Source: Gp13-AA77 sp035946575 (lineage in GTDB: Bacteria > Acidobacteriota > Terriglobia > UBA7540). From it: DNA of 64,000 bases. The notes under the pieces were generated by a model. That model was not told the DNA's origin, searched no databases, and worked only from the letters and a program-made list of their open reading frames with translations. Positions 10,152 through 19,041 of the stretch are shown here, piece by piece. The position numbers and the translations under genes are program-made. Every line of letters begins with the position of its first letter. Within the stretch, counting starts at the first letter, position 1. The stretch lies in the NCBI GenBank assembly GCA_035946575.1, contig DASYZG010000040.1:1-64000 (forward strand). Direction: 5' to 3'.

Positions 10152-13100
10152 ATGGGACCTCACCGGACGCTGGCTATCCTCGCTCTTGCAATCTGCCTGC
10201 GGCCCTCTCCGCTGCACGGTGACACGGCGCACGCCTGGGAGGGAACGATCGATCTCCCCACCTATGTACTGGGCGCGCCTGACCCGAACCCGCCCTTCCC
10301 GCTCATCAGTCGCCATGAAGTCTACCCCTATGCGATGCTCGACGATCTGTCGGACAAGCGGGAACTAAAGAGCTATCGAGCTTTGTTTCTGGAGAATGAG
10401 TATCTGAAAGCAACGATTCTTCCGGACCTCGGCGGCCGGCTCTATTCGCTTTACGATAAGACCTCCAAGAGGGAAGTGTTCTATCGCAACCACGTTGTGA
10501 AGTACGGTTTGGTGGGGCTGCGGGGCGCCTGGATTTCGGGCGGAGTCGAGTTTAATTTCCCAAATGGGCACACCACTCTGACGGTATCGCCTGTTGAGGC
10601 CCGGTTGCTTCAGAACGCTGACGGCAGCGCCACCGTGGTGGTGGGCGCCATGGATTGGGTCACGGACATGCATTGGGAAGTGGCGCTAACGCTCCGGCCC
10701 GGCCAGGGGCGGCTCGAACAGCACGTGACCCTGTTCAATTCGACGCCGCTGCCGAACCTCTACTGGTACTGGGCCAACGCGGCGGTTCCCGCTACCGAGG
10801 ATATGCAATTCGTCTACCCCATGCGCAAGGCGAACCCGCACGCTCTCGGCGAAGTCTGGACTTATCCCGTGTCGCACGGGATTGACTACAGCCGGTACAA
10901 GAACATCCGCCAACCGACATCACTCTTCGGCTTGCAGGTCCATCGCAATTTCTTCGGAGCCTATTATCGCGATTCCGATTCCGGAGTCATGCACGTTGCC
11001 GACTACCACCAGGTACCGGGGAAGAAGATCTGGAGTTGGGGTGTGGGCGGCGACGGGATCATCTGGACAGATCTGCTTACCGACCACGACGGGCCCTACA
11101 ACGAAATCCAAAGCGGGCGCTTTGAGACGCAGTTGACCCGCGAGTTCATGGCCCCGCGTCGCGTGGAATCGTGGACCGAGTACTGGTATCCGGTGAAGAG
11201 CTTGGGCAGCGCGTGCGTCGAAGCAACGGAGTCCCTGGCGTTAGCGGTCACTCCACCTTCGCGGCCCGGAGGCTCAATCAACCTTGCAATCCTGCCGACG
11301 ATTGAACTCCCCGGGGCCCGCGTCACGGTTAAGGCGGGCGAGCAGGTGAAAGCGAAGTTTGGTCCGCTTGATTTCCACGCTCTCGCCGCGCGTAAGTTCA
11401 CGCTCGACAGGCCGCCCGGCAGTTCTCAGGATGCGTCGGGCGCGGTCGCCGTGGACGTCGAGGACCGGCACGGTCGAAGGATCCTGCATTGGTCGGCAGC
11501 TGATCCTGTAGACGGCAACCCAAACTTCGTTTCCGCGGCCGCCAGTCGCGAAGCCTCAGAATCGCAGGATGCGCGATCTTCGGTGGAAGCGATATTTCTG
11601 ATGGGGATCGACCAAGAAAAGCGCGGCGACGCGGAGGCGGCTCTCAAGACTTACCGGCAGGCCTTGGATCGCGACTCGGGCTACATCCCGGCGTTGATCA
11701 AGCTTACCCTGAACAGTTACCGCGCCGCCGACTTCGCTGCGGCCGGGGATTTCATCCGCCGCGGCCTCGAACGCGACCGCGTGGATCCGCAACTGCAGTA
11801 CACGGCAGGAGTGGTCTATCGCGCTGAGGGCCGGTTGACTCTGGCCGAGGACGCCTTCTGGACCTCAATCCGCTTTGGTGGTGCCATCGCCCCGGCACTG
11901 GCGAATCTCGGAGAGATTGCGATCCAACAGAAAAAGTACGATGAGGCTGCGCGGTGGCTTCGAGAAGCTCTGGAGCACGAACCCGACGACGCCCTGGCCC
12001 AAGCGGACCTCGCTGTGGCGCTGCGCCTTGGAGGAGACGCCGACGGGGCACAAAGGGCTGTCCACGCCGCACTGGAAACGATGCCGCTCCTGCCCTTCGC
12101 CGTGGCCGAGTCTTGGCGCCTCGGCGAGGAGACTGACAAGCCGGCGCCTCCGGCCGAAGCCGGCGCCTCTTCGTGGAACAAGCCGCTGCCGTCAGATGTG
12201 GAATACGACCTCGAAGTGGCGGCGTGGTACCTTCGCCTTGGCGATCTGGATTCGGCAAGCCGGGTTCTGCACGCCCCTGCTGATCATTTGTCACCGAGCC
12301 GACGGTCGCCGCTCGTCGACTACTACCTGGCCTTTATAGCGCAGAAACACGGTCAGATCGAGCAGGCCAACAACTTGATTGAGCTTGGCGCGCGCGAGCC
12401 GGACACTGACGTGTTTCCCAACCGTCTCGAAGACGGAATTGTGCTCGCCGACGCGGCTTCCCATCATCCCGATGACGCGCATGTCGCCTCGCTGCTCGGG
12501 ACATTCCTGTTCGCGCACGGCCAATATCAGGAGGCCGCGAACCTGTGGCGCCAGGCAGAGGATGAAGGCCTCAAGGACGCGGTGCTGGAACGTAACCTTG
12601 GGGTTTTCGCCTGGCGGGTAAAAGGGAATCTCCAAGCTGCCGCCAGAGCCTACGGGAAGGCTATTCAGCTTGCACCGGATCAGTACCGCCTCTATCCCGA
12701 GCTCGACGAAATCTATAGTGAGTTGGGCGACTTCGATCGGCGCCGGCGACTCTTTGCCACGGCTCCGGCGGCCGTGCTCGATCACGACGTCGTTCGGGTG
12801 CGCCGCGCCCTGCTGCGGGTTGAAGAGGGCCAGTTTGATCGGGCGTTGGCGGCGCTCGGCCACCACAGCTTTAAACCGTGGGAGGGTGGGGAGATTGTGC
12901 GTGAGATGTATGTCCTGGCCAATGTCCAAAAGGGTCGAATGGCCCTCGGACGCGGAAGCCCCCAGGAAGCGGAGCGGGATTTCCGTCAAGCGCTTGAATA
13001 CCCGGAAAACCTGGGCGTCGGCAAGCCGGATCGTCCCGCGGACGCGCAGCCACTGTACTGGTTGGGAGAAGCACTCGCGGCCCAGGCGAAGCCCGATGCG

Positions 13101-13406
13101 GCAAAGGCGGCGTGGCGACAGGCGGCGAACGAGCCGGCCGGAGACCCGGCCACGACGCAAGTGTATCGGGCCGCCGCCTTCCTGCGGCTCGGCCAGGACG
13201 ATGAAGGGCGGCGGCTGATGGATGAAGTAATTGCGGGTGCGGGCCCGCACGATGCCGGCGCCCTGGCATTCTACGCCGCGGGGCTCGCCCAGGATCTGAC
13301 GGGAAACCACGCCCAGGCTCGGCTTGAGTTCCAGCATGCGTTGAAGATTGATCCGTCGCGCTGGCAGGCCCGCGTCGAAATTGACCATCTTACGGCTGAC
13401 CATTGA
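10152..13406 (+). CDS. Exported DUF5107 domain protein with TPR repeats
   Basis: 1084 residues with a signal peptide at 1-23 (AILALAICLRPSPLHG). The DUF5107 domain (about 35-360) has the typical PDLGGRLYSLYDKTSKREVFY and WISGGVEFNFPNGHT stretches, a galactose-mutarotase-like beta-sandwich fold. From about 460 to the end it is alpha-helical with many TPR units, for example AEAALKTYRQALDRDSGYIP and LAEDAFWTSIRFGGAIAPAL. DUF5107-TPR proteins usually sit beside carbohydrate-active enzymes and probably bind or modify sugars; no catalytic residues can be assigned. A GAGG site precedes the ATG by 8 nt. The divergent DUF4832/GH42-like pair supports a role in extracytoplasmic glycan handling. Confidence 0.85.
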   Translation: MGPHRTLAILALAICLRPSPLHGDTAHAWEGTIDLPTYVLGAPDPNPPFPLISRHEVYPYAMLDDLSDKRELKSYRALFLENEYLKATILPDLGGRLYSLYDKTSKREVFYRNHVVKYGLVGLRGAWISGGVEFNFPNGHTTLTVSPVEARLLQNADGSATVVVGAMDWVTDMHWEVALTLRPGQGRLEQHVTLFNSTPLPNLYWYWANAAVPATEDMQFVYPMRKANPHALGEVWTYPVSHGIDYSRYKNIRQPTSLFGLQVHRNFFGAYYRDSDSGVMHVADYHQVPGKKIWSWGVGGDGIIWTDLLTDHDGPYNEIQSGRFETQLTREFMAPRRVESWTEYWYPVKSLGSACVEATESLALAVTPPSRPGGSINLAILPTIELPGARVTVKAGEQVKAKFGPLDFHALAARKFTLDRPPGSSQDASGAVAVDVEDRHGRRILHWSAADPVDGNPNFVSAAASREASESQDARSSVEAIFLMGIDQEKRGDAEAALKTYRQALDRDSGYIPALIKLTLNSYRAADFAAAGDFIRRGLERDRVDPQLQYTAGVVYRAEGRLTLAEDAFWTSIRFGGAIAPALANLGEIAIQQKKYDEAARWLREALEHEPDDALAQADLAVALRLGGDADGAQRAVHAALETMPLLPFAVAESWRLGEETDKPAPPAEAGASSWNKPLPSDVEYDLEVAAWYLRLGDLDSASRVLHAPADHLSPSRRSPLVDYYLAFIAQKHGQIEQANNLIELGAREPDTDVFPNRLEDGIVLADAASHHPDDAHVASLLGTFLFAHGQYQEAANLWRQAEDEGLKDAVLERNLGVFAWRVKGNLQAAARAYGKAIQLAPDQYRLYPELDEIYSELGDFDRRRRLFATAPAAVLDHDVVRVRRALLRVEEGQFDRALAALGHHSFKPWEGGEIVREMYVLANVQKGRMALGRGSPQEAERDFRQALEYPENLGVGKPDRPADAQPLYWLGEALAAQAKPDAAKAAWRQAANEPAGDPATTQVYRAAAFLRLGQDDEGRRLMDEVIAGAGPHDAGALAFYAAGLAQDLTGNHAQARLEFQHALKIDPSRWQARVEIDHLTADH

Positions 13407-13562
13407 TCCTCGCTGATAGAGCAAACTGGCTCGCAGTCCGAAACCCAGTTCCTCCACCTGGGGCCGACCCACTGCGGATACTCACCGGGCGTCAGGTTTT
13501 GATCTCTACAACCTCTACTCGCGAGCATCTTGCCTGGCCCTGGCGCGCGCCGCCGGCCGGGC

Positions 13563-13591
13563 TTGACAAACTAAACTAAACCGTTCAGTAT
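13563..13591 (+). promoter_or_regulatory. Exporter-operon promoter with probable TetR operator
   Basis: A consensus TTGACA (13563-13568) and CAGTAT (13586-13591) are separated by 17 nt. Between and overlapping them lies an imperfect palindrome at 13575-13589, ACTAAAC-C-GTTCAGT, with 6 of 7 arm bases matching. That is the usual size and placement of a TetR-family operator. The downstream operon ends in a TetR gene, so autorepression is likely. Confidence 0.55.
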
Positions 13592-13616
13592 TGTTTTCCG
13601 AAAGGACTCGGACCCC

Positions 13617-14402
13617 ATGATCCGCGTGCAGAACCTCGTCAAGAAGTTCGGCGATTTCGCCGCCGTTCAGGACATCTCCTTCGAGGTGCAGCAGGGCGAG
13701 ATCTTCGCCTTTCTCGGCCCCAACGGCGCCGGCAAGACCACGACGATCAAGATGCTGACCACGCTGCTGAAGCCGACGAGCGGCACCGTCACGCTCGACG
13801 GGCTCGATCCGAAGCGCGACCAGCACGAGGCCCGCCGGCGGTTCGGCATCGTTTTTCAGGACCCCAGCCTCGAATGGGAGTTGACCGCCGCCGAGAACAT
13901 GGAGATCCACGGCGTGCTTTATTATGTCCCGCGCAAGCTCCGCCACCAGCGCACCGAGCAGCTGTTGAAGCTGTTCGAGCTCTGGGAGCGCCGCAACGAA
14001 CCCGTGAAGCGATTCTCGGGCGGCATGAAGCGGCGCCTCGAGATCGCGCGGGGCTTCCTGCACACTCCCAAGATCCTCTTTCTCGACGAGCCCACGCTCG
14101 GACTCGATCCGCAGAGCCGCAATCAACTGTGGAACCACGTCAGGAACGTGAACGAAACCGAGCAGGTCACGGTTTTCCTGACCACGCATTACATGGACGA
14201 AGCCGATCGCGTGGCGCATCGCATTGCCATCATCGATCACGGCAAGATCGTGGCACAGGGGACGCCGGCGGAACTCAAGGAGCAGACCGAAAGTGATTCG
14301 CTCGAGGGCGCCTTCCTGGCGCTGACCGGCTCCACGATCCGTGACGAGGCGGCCGGCTCCGCCGACCAGATGCGGCAGTTCGTCAAGATGTGGAGGAAAT
14401 GA
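13617..14402 (+). CDS. ABC-2 type exporter ATP-binding protein (DrrA-like)
   Basis: Nucleotide-binding subunit of 261 residues. Walker A GPNGAGKT at 34-41, signature FSGGM at 133-137, Walker B ILFLDEP at 153-159 and H-loop His191 are all intact. The order and length fit the drug/antibiotic-type ABC-2 ATPases of the DrrA/NodI group. It pairs with the permease at 14676 and is predicted to energise efflux of an unknown compound. It begins 26 bases after the predicted -10 box. An unusual 273-bp gap with a palindromic element and tandem repeats separates it from the permease; such partners are normally adjacent. Confidence 0.9.
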   Translation: MIRVQNLVKKFGDFAAVQDISFEVQQGEIFAFLGPNGAGKTTTIKMLTTLLKPTSGTVTLDGLDPKRDQHEARRRFGIVFQDPSLEWELTAAENMEIHGVLYYVPRKLRHQRTEQLLKLFELWERRNEPVKRFSGGMKRRLEIARGFLHTPKILFLDEPTLGLDPQSRNQLWNHVRNVNETEQVTVFLTTHYMDEADRVAHRIAIIDHGKIVAQGTPAELKEQTESDSLEGAFLALTGSTIRDEAAGSADQMRQFVKMWRK

Positions 14403-14428
14403 GGACGGCATCCATTTCAAGACCTTCC

Positions 14429-14610
14429 GACCACCCCGGCCTTCGGCCACCCCTCCTCGCCGAGGAGGGGAGCCAATTTCGATTGCCCTTCGGTGAGTAA
14501 GGCGGAGCGCAAGGCGAGGAAGGCGGAGCGCTTGAAGGCGAAGAAAACCAAACGATTGAAGTCGAGCCCCCCTCCTCGGCGAGGAGGGGCGGCCGAAGGC
14601 CGGGGTGGTC
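14429..14610. repeat. 182-bp palindromic (MITE-like) element inside the ABC operon
   Basis: Perfect 20-bp terminal inverted repeat: GACCACCCCGGCCTTCGGCC at 14429-14448 and its complement at 14591-14610. Each arm carries a further self-complementary CCCCTCCTCG...GAGGAGGGG hairpin (14451-14470 and 14569-14589). There is no transposase and no clear target-site duplication. It lies within the exporter operon, between ATPase and permease. Confidence 0.75.
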
Positions 14611-14669
14611 GAATTCCAGACTGGGATGGTGAAATTCCAAGCTGAAGTGGTCGAATTCCAAACTGGGGA
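14607..14669 (+). repeat. Three 21-bp tandem repeats before the permease start
   Basis: Units begin at 14607, 14628 and 14649 with an exact 21-bp period, sharing the core GGTnGAATTCCAnnCTG. They overlap the right end of the palindromic element and stop 6 bases before the permease ATG, so they occupy its ribosome-binding region (the last unit provides CTGGGGA). Confidence 0.7.
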
Positions 14670-14675
14670 AATAAC

Positions 14676-15422
14676 ATGGGCGCCGTGTACATCCTCTGGC
14701 TTCGCGAAGTGAAGCGCTACGTGCGCTCGCACGCGCAGATCGTGGCCTCGCTCGGCCAGCCGCTGCTTTATCTGCTGGCCCTCGGATTCGGCCTGGGGCC
14801 GGTCTTTCAACGCTCCGGCAATGGCAGCTACCTGCAGTTCATCGCCCCGGGCGTGATTGGCATGACCGTGCTGTTTACCTCGATCTTTTCCGGGCTCGGC
14901 CTGCTCTGGGACCGGCAGTTCGGCTTCCTGAAAGAGACGCTGGTGGCGCCGGTGCCGCGCCTGACCGTCGTGCTCGGGAAGACGCTGGGCGGCGTCACCG
15001 TAGCCCTGATTCAGGGAACGCTCGTCGTCATCGTGTGTCTGGCCGCTGGATTCCGTCCGGGCGCTCTGCTCGACGTGCCGCGCGCCTTCGTCTACATGGC
15101 CCTGATTGCCCTGGTCTTTGCCGGACTCGGCACTGCCATCGGCTCGCGCCTGCAGGATATGCAGGGATTCCAGCTCATCATGAATTTCCTCGTGCTGCCC
15201 ATCTTCTTTCTCTCGGGAGCGCTGTTCCCGCTCGACCATCTGCCGAAGGCGCTCGGCGCCGTGACCAGCGCCGATCCGCTCTCTTACGGCATCGACGGTC
15301 TGCGCGGCACGCTGATCGGCCGGACGCACTTCGGGCTCCTGACCGATCTCGCCGTGCTCTGCGCGGTGGCGGTGGTGCTGCTCAGCATCGGCAGCTACCT
15401 GTTCTCGAAGATCGAGGTCTGA
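14676..15422 (+). CDS. ABC-2 type exporter permease (DrrB-like)
   Basis: Inner-membrane permease of 248 residues with about six hydrophobic segments. It contains the typical ABC-2 stretch NFLVLPIFFLSGALFPLDHL at about 169-188 and an N-terminal cytoplasmic lead with LWLREVKRYVRS. It is the partner of the ATPase at 13617. The TetR gene starts 3 bases after its stop codon, showing co-transcription. Substrate unknown; drug-like or lipid-like compounds are usual for this family. Confidence 0.9.
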   Translation: MGAVYILWLREVKRYVRSHAQIVASLGQPLLYLLALGFGLGPVFQRSGNGSYLQFIAPGVIGMTVLFTSIFSGLGLLWDRQFGFLKETLVAPVPRLTVVLGKTLGGVTVALIQGTLVVIVCLAAGFRPGALLDVPRAFVYMALIALVFAGLGTAIGSRLQDMQGFQLIMNFLVLPIFFLSGALFPLDHLPKALGAVTSADPLSYGIDGLRGTLIGRTHFGLLTDLAVLCAVAVVLLSIGSYLFSKIEV

Positions 15423-15425
15423 ACT

Positions 15426-16025
15426 TTGTCCCGTTCGCCGAGCACGCGCGCTCACCAGAAGGTCCTGGATGCAGCCCTGAAACTGTTCGCCTCGGACGGC
15501 ATCGACGCCACCAGCATGGACGCGATCGCCACCGCCTCGGGCGTGAGCAAGGCGACGATTTACAAGCATTGGCACGACAAGGATGCGCTCTGTCTGGAGG
15601 TTCTCTCGATATTGCACGGGCTCGACGAGCCCCCGGTTCCCAGGACCGGCGACGATCGCGCGGACATCATCGCCGTGCTGAGGCGCCAGCCTCAGGCCCG
15701 CCGCGACGACGTGTGCTCGCGGCTGATGCCTCACCTCGCGGCGTACGCGGCGCGCAATCCCGAATTCGGCAAGGCATGGCGCGCCTCCATGCTGCGGCCG
15801 GCACGAATCCAACTTACGCAACTGGTCAAGCGAGCCATCGCCGGCGGGTCGCTGCGTCCGGACATGAATCTCGACGTCAGCGTGGCGCTGCTGATGGGTC
15901 CGATGATCTACGGGCACGTGATGAAGTCGATGGATCGCAAACTGCCGGAGGACATGGCGGAACGCGTGGTCGACGCCTTCTGGCGCGCGTTCGCCCGTTC
16001 GGGCGAGCCGGGAGTCCACGAGTAA
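15426..16025 (+). CDS. TetR/AcrR family transcriptional regulator
   Basis: 199 residues from a TTG start placed 3 bases after the permease stop. N-terminal helix-turn-helix at about 28-50 (TSMDAIATASGVSKATIYKH), followed by an all-helical ligand-binding and dimer domain. The typical KATIYKHW recognition helix is intact. It is the last gene of the exporter operon and the natural candidate to bind the dyad at 13575-13589 in the operon promoter, giving ligand-induced efflux. Confidence 0.9.
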   Translation: MSRSPSTRAHQKVLDAALKLFASDGIDATSMDAIATASGVSKATIYKHWHDKDALCLEVLSILHGLDEPPVPRTGDDRADIIAVLRRQPQARRDDVCSRLMPHLAAYAARNPEFGKAWRASMLRPARIQLTQLVKRAIAGGSLRPDMNLDVSVALLMGPMIYGHVMKSMDRKLPEDMAERVVDAFWRAFARSGEPGVHE

Positions 16026-16648
16026 ACTTGGCTTTCGGTTGGCTTTGATCGCCCGCCGCCGTTTTGGGCGGTTAACAGTTAATCTACTCATTATAAACAT
16101 CTTAGTAGCTGAAATAGCCGTTGGCATTTTTGGCTTTGAAATCGCCTTAATTTTCTCATTTTTCCTACCGTTTGGTTGATTCCATTGCACTTGTTGGCTT
16201 TGATCACCGGAATTTTTAGGATCTTTTTTTCCCTCCCTTCCTTCAAGCCTCCTGACGCGCCTGCCCGGGGCGACTGCGCCCCGGATGCTCGATTTTGCGG
16301 GAAGGTTTTGTTGATTTCAAACGACATTCCAGCTTGGCTCCGACCACATCTTCCGATTTGAGCGACCCTGAGGCCGGTACCCAGACACGCTTGCCCACCG
16401 GCTCGGACACCCGCGCTGCCTCAAGGAGCGGGCAAGGATGCCCGCGCTCACAAGGCCGTCGAAATCGGGATTCCACCATAAACTCGAGGCTACCACCCGA
16501 AAATGGGACAATGGAGAAAAGTGAGAAAATTGAGAAAAGTGAGAAACTTTATTTTCGCAATGGATTGAATGACTTAGCCGGAGATGTGCATCGAGACCCG
16601 GCCCGGGTTCGCCCCGGCCGGTTTAAGGCAGGCGCGGATGAGAGCGCA
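16026..16648. other. Convergent intergenic region with short repeats
   Basis: No gene supported. It holds four copies of TTGGCTTT (16028, 16039, 16130, 16194), two of them in the longer context TTGGCTTTGATC(G/A)CC, and copy 2 of the 98-bp dispersed repeat at 16484-16581. The first 200 bases are clearly richer in A+T than their surroundings. Confidence 0.6.
16484..16581 (+). repeat. Dispersed 98-bp repeat, copy 2
   Basis: Aligns over its whole length with 107-204, about 86% identical by eye. It shares the block TGGGACAATGGAGAAAAGTG, tandem GTGAGAAAA-type units, TTTATTTTCG and ACTTAGCCGG. It lies 68 bases past the stop of the minus-strand histidine kinase and is preceded by a GC-rich palindrome, as copy 1 is. 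Confidence 0.7.
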
Positions 16649-18418
16649 TCACGCCGTCGTCGAAACCTGGGTCCGGACTGGCAGGATGGCGATCACGCGC
16701 GTGCCGCCGCTGCCGGATTCGATCTGCAGGCGGCCTCCGAGCTGCTCCAGCCTCTCGCGCATACCGCGGATCCCGACGCCGAGTCTGGCGGGTCCGGAAT
16801 TGTCATCTTCCAGTATCCCGGGCGGCAGGCCCTTGCCGCGGTCCCGGATTTCAAGCGTGATTTCGTCGTTATCGAATGCCAGGCGGACGCGGGCCGTCTG
16901 GCTGCCGGAATGGCGATAGACATTGGTAAGCGCTTCCTGGGCGACGCGGAAGAGCGCGGCCTCAACCTCCTCGGGAAGACGCTCCAGGCCGGGCGAGACT
17001 TCGCAGTCGACCCGGATCTTCGTTCGCTGCGCGAAACCGTCGGCGTACCAGCGCAAAGCGGAGCCCAGGCAGGCGCCGTCCAGGGCCGGTGGGTGAAGCA
17101 GAAAAGAGAACGTGCGGATTTCCCGCGTGGCCTCCTCGACGAGGCTGATACTCTCGTCGAGCGTCTTTCCGGCTTTGGGGTGATCTGCGACTTCGGGACT
17201 TGTTTTCAGGAGAGCGAGATTCAACGAGAGGGCCGAGAGAGTCTGGGCCGCGCTGTCGTGCAGTTCGCGGGCCATGCGCCGGCGCACCTCGTCCTGAGCG
17301 TGCAGCAGGCGTCCGGAGAGATCCCGGATCGCTTCTTCGGCCTTTTTGCGCTCGGTAATGTCGCGCGTCACCTTGGTGAAGCCCTTCAGATCTCCCTTGG
17401 CGTCGCGCTGGGGAGTGATGACCACGTTAGCCCAGAAGCGGGAGCCGTCCTTGCGCACCCGCCAGCCCTCATCCTCGAAGCGTCCTTCCCGGAGGGCGAT
17501 CTCCAGCTCGCGATTCGGCTTGCCGGCCAGAACGTCTTCCGGCGGATAGAAGGCCGAGAAGTGCCGGCTTAGAATCTCCTGGCGCGAGTATCCCTTGATC
17601 TTCTGCGCGCCCTGGTTCCAGCTCATCACCTGACCGCCCGGGCTCAGCATAAAGATCGCGTAATCCTTTACGCACTCCACCAGCAGACGGTATCTTTCCT
17701 CGCTCTCCCGCAGCTCCTCGTAGGTTTTCGACAATTCATCGAGCATCAGCGCCTGCTGCTGCAGGTAAGCGATTTTGCGCAGGCGCTCGTCCTCACTCGC
17801 CAGGCCCGTGTAGCTCTCCGACGGAATCACGCCCGAGTGCTCGGCGCAAACTTTCAGGAACCAGTCCTGATCCCCAGGCCTCTGGAAATTAGTGATGGGA
17901 TAAGCGCATTGGAGAGAAAAGGCGTACCTCCGGCGAAGGCCGTTCCACAACTGCTCCAGGCGGACGGCCGCGTCCGTCCTGCCTTGCCTCGACAGCACCG
18001 CCACCATCTCACCGAAGGCGACCACGCGCCGGTCGCCGTCAGGAAGGGCCACCACGGCCGACTCCAGGACCTTGCCGATAACTTCGCCAAAGAGCCCTTC
18101 GTCCGGCCAGCCTTCGCGCATGAAACGGCCCAGGGTCTCTGCCGCGTCCAGCGCCAGGTAGCGCGCCTGCTTGACGGCCCGCTGATGATTCACGCCCAGC
18201 AGCACCAGACGCCGGCTCAGCTCAGCGCGATGCTGCGGCGTGGCGATGACCACCACCACGCCTCCGCTGCCCAGCGTGGCGCCCAGTGACCGGCTCAGCG
18301 GGTCGAGGAAATTCGCGTCTTCGTCGTAAAAATGGACGATATGCGCGTTAGGGGCCTCGGAAATCGGAATCTGCGTGAGTGACGCGCCCATGGCCGCGGT
18401 CAAGTCGGTTGTGCTCAT
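16649..18418 (-). CDS. Sensor histidine kinase with MEDS and PAS domains
   Basis: Cytoplasmic kinase of 589 residues. Residues about 22-195 form a MEDS-type sensory domain (AHIVHFYDEDANFLDPLSR). A short coiled linker leads to a PAS domain at about 242-355 ending in a PAC-like GFTKVTRDITERKKAEE. A NarL-type HisKA_3 domain follows with phospho-acceptor His387 (ARELHDS), then the HATPase domain with N-box Asn499 and the DRGKGLPPG loop at 526-534. No membrane segment is visible, so the signal is internal or diffusible. Its divergent neighbour encodes a receiver-only regulator and may be its partner, although HisKA_3 kinases normally pair with NarL/LuxR-type regulators. Confidence 0.9.
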   Translation of the reverse strand: MSTTDLTAAMGASLTQIPISEAPNAHIVHFYDEDANFLDPLSRSLGATLGSGGVVVVIATPQHRAELSRRLVLLGVNHQRAVKQARYLALDAAETLGRFMREGWPDEGLFGEVIGKVLESAVVALPDGDRRVVAFGEMVAVLSRQGRTDAAVRLEQLWNGLRRRYAFSLQCAYPITNFQRPGDQDWFLKVCAEHSGVIPSESYTGLASEDERLRKIAYLQQQALMLDELSKTYEELRESEERYRLLVECVKDYAIFMLSPGGQVMSWNQGAQKIKGYSRQEILSRHFSAFYPPEDVLAGKPNRELEIALREGRFEDEGWRVRKDGSRFWANVVITPQRDAKGDLKGFTKVTRDITERKKAEEAIRDLSGRLLHAQDEVRRRMARELHDSAAQTLSALSLNLALLKTSPEVADHPKAGKTLDESISLVEEATREIRTFSFLLHPPALDGACLGSALRWYADGFAQRTKIRVDCEVSPGLERLPEEVEAALFRVAQEALTNVYRHSGSQTARVRLAFDNDEITLEIRDRGKGLPPGILEDDNSGPARLGVGIRGMRERLEQLGGRLQIESGSGGTRVIAILPVRTQVSTTA

Positions 18419-18630
18419 GTTCGGGGCCCACCTCCAAGTGTCGCTTCATGTTGATTTGTCCCCGGGGTTCGAATCAATCCGTGAAAGACCGTATACGCGC
18501 AGGGCAAGTTTCCTAAGGGCCTGGGGTGATTCAGGGGAGAAGACCGCGGTGGCAGGCGGGCTTTTTCGGAGAATCCGGCTTCGTCCGAAATAGCATCCAG
18601 TGTATATACCCTTGTTGGAGCACCTACGGG

Positions 18631-19041
18631 ATGCCGTCGCAAGCCGCCGCTTATGCGCTGAAAGCCAGGATCGGGGAGAGGACCAGGGTCCTGCTGGTGG
18701 AGGATAACCCGAGGATCCGCGGCCCCCTGGTCGATCTCCTGGAGGCCTGGGGCTACCAGGTCGAGAGCGCGATGGACGGAGTCGAGGCTCTCCAGAAGGC
18801 CGCTCCTTTCGGTCCCGCCGTGGTGATTTCTGACCTGAGAATGCCGCGCCTGGATGGCGCTCAACTGGTGCGGGAGCTAAGGACCAGGGATCCCCGGCTG
18901 AAGTTCATTCTGTACAGCGGTGGACGGGCCGACGAGCAGGACCTGGCCGGGCTCGACGACGTCTGCTTTCTGCAGAAGCCGTTCGATCCGGCGCGGCTCC
19001 GCGAAGAGATCGTCCGGTGCATCGAGCGGCTTCTGCCCTGA
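18631..19041 (+). CDS. Single-domain response regulator (CheY-like receiver)
   Basis: 136 residues from the ATG at 18631; a longer upstream frame has no ribosome site and poor composition. One receiver domain: acidic pair Glu24-Asp25, phospho-acceptor Asp68 (VVISDLRMP), Ser96 and Lys116 (LQKPFD) are all in place. There is no output domain, so it acts by protein contact or phosphotransfer. It is divergent from the histidine kinase, with a 212-bp shared upstream region. Confidence 0.85.
   Translation: MPSQAAAYALKARIGERTRVLLVEDNPRIRGPLVDLLEAWGYQVESAMDGVEALQKAAPFGPAVVISDLRMPRLDGAQLVRELRTRDPRLKFILYSGGRADEQDLAGLDDVCFLQKPFDPARLREEIVRCIERLLP

Noticed and set aside
13515..16190. An 891-codon minus-strand open frame across the ABC/TetR operon
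   Set aside because: It is the complement of three intact, well-recognised genes; its Arg/His/Gln-rich composition is typical of antisense frames in GC-rich DNA.
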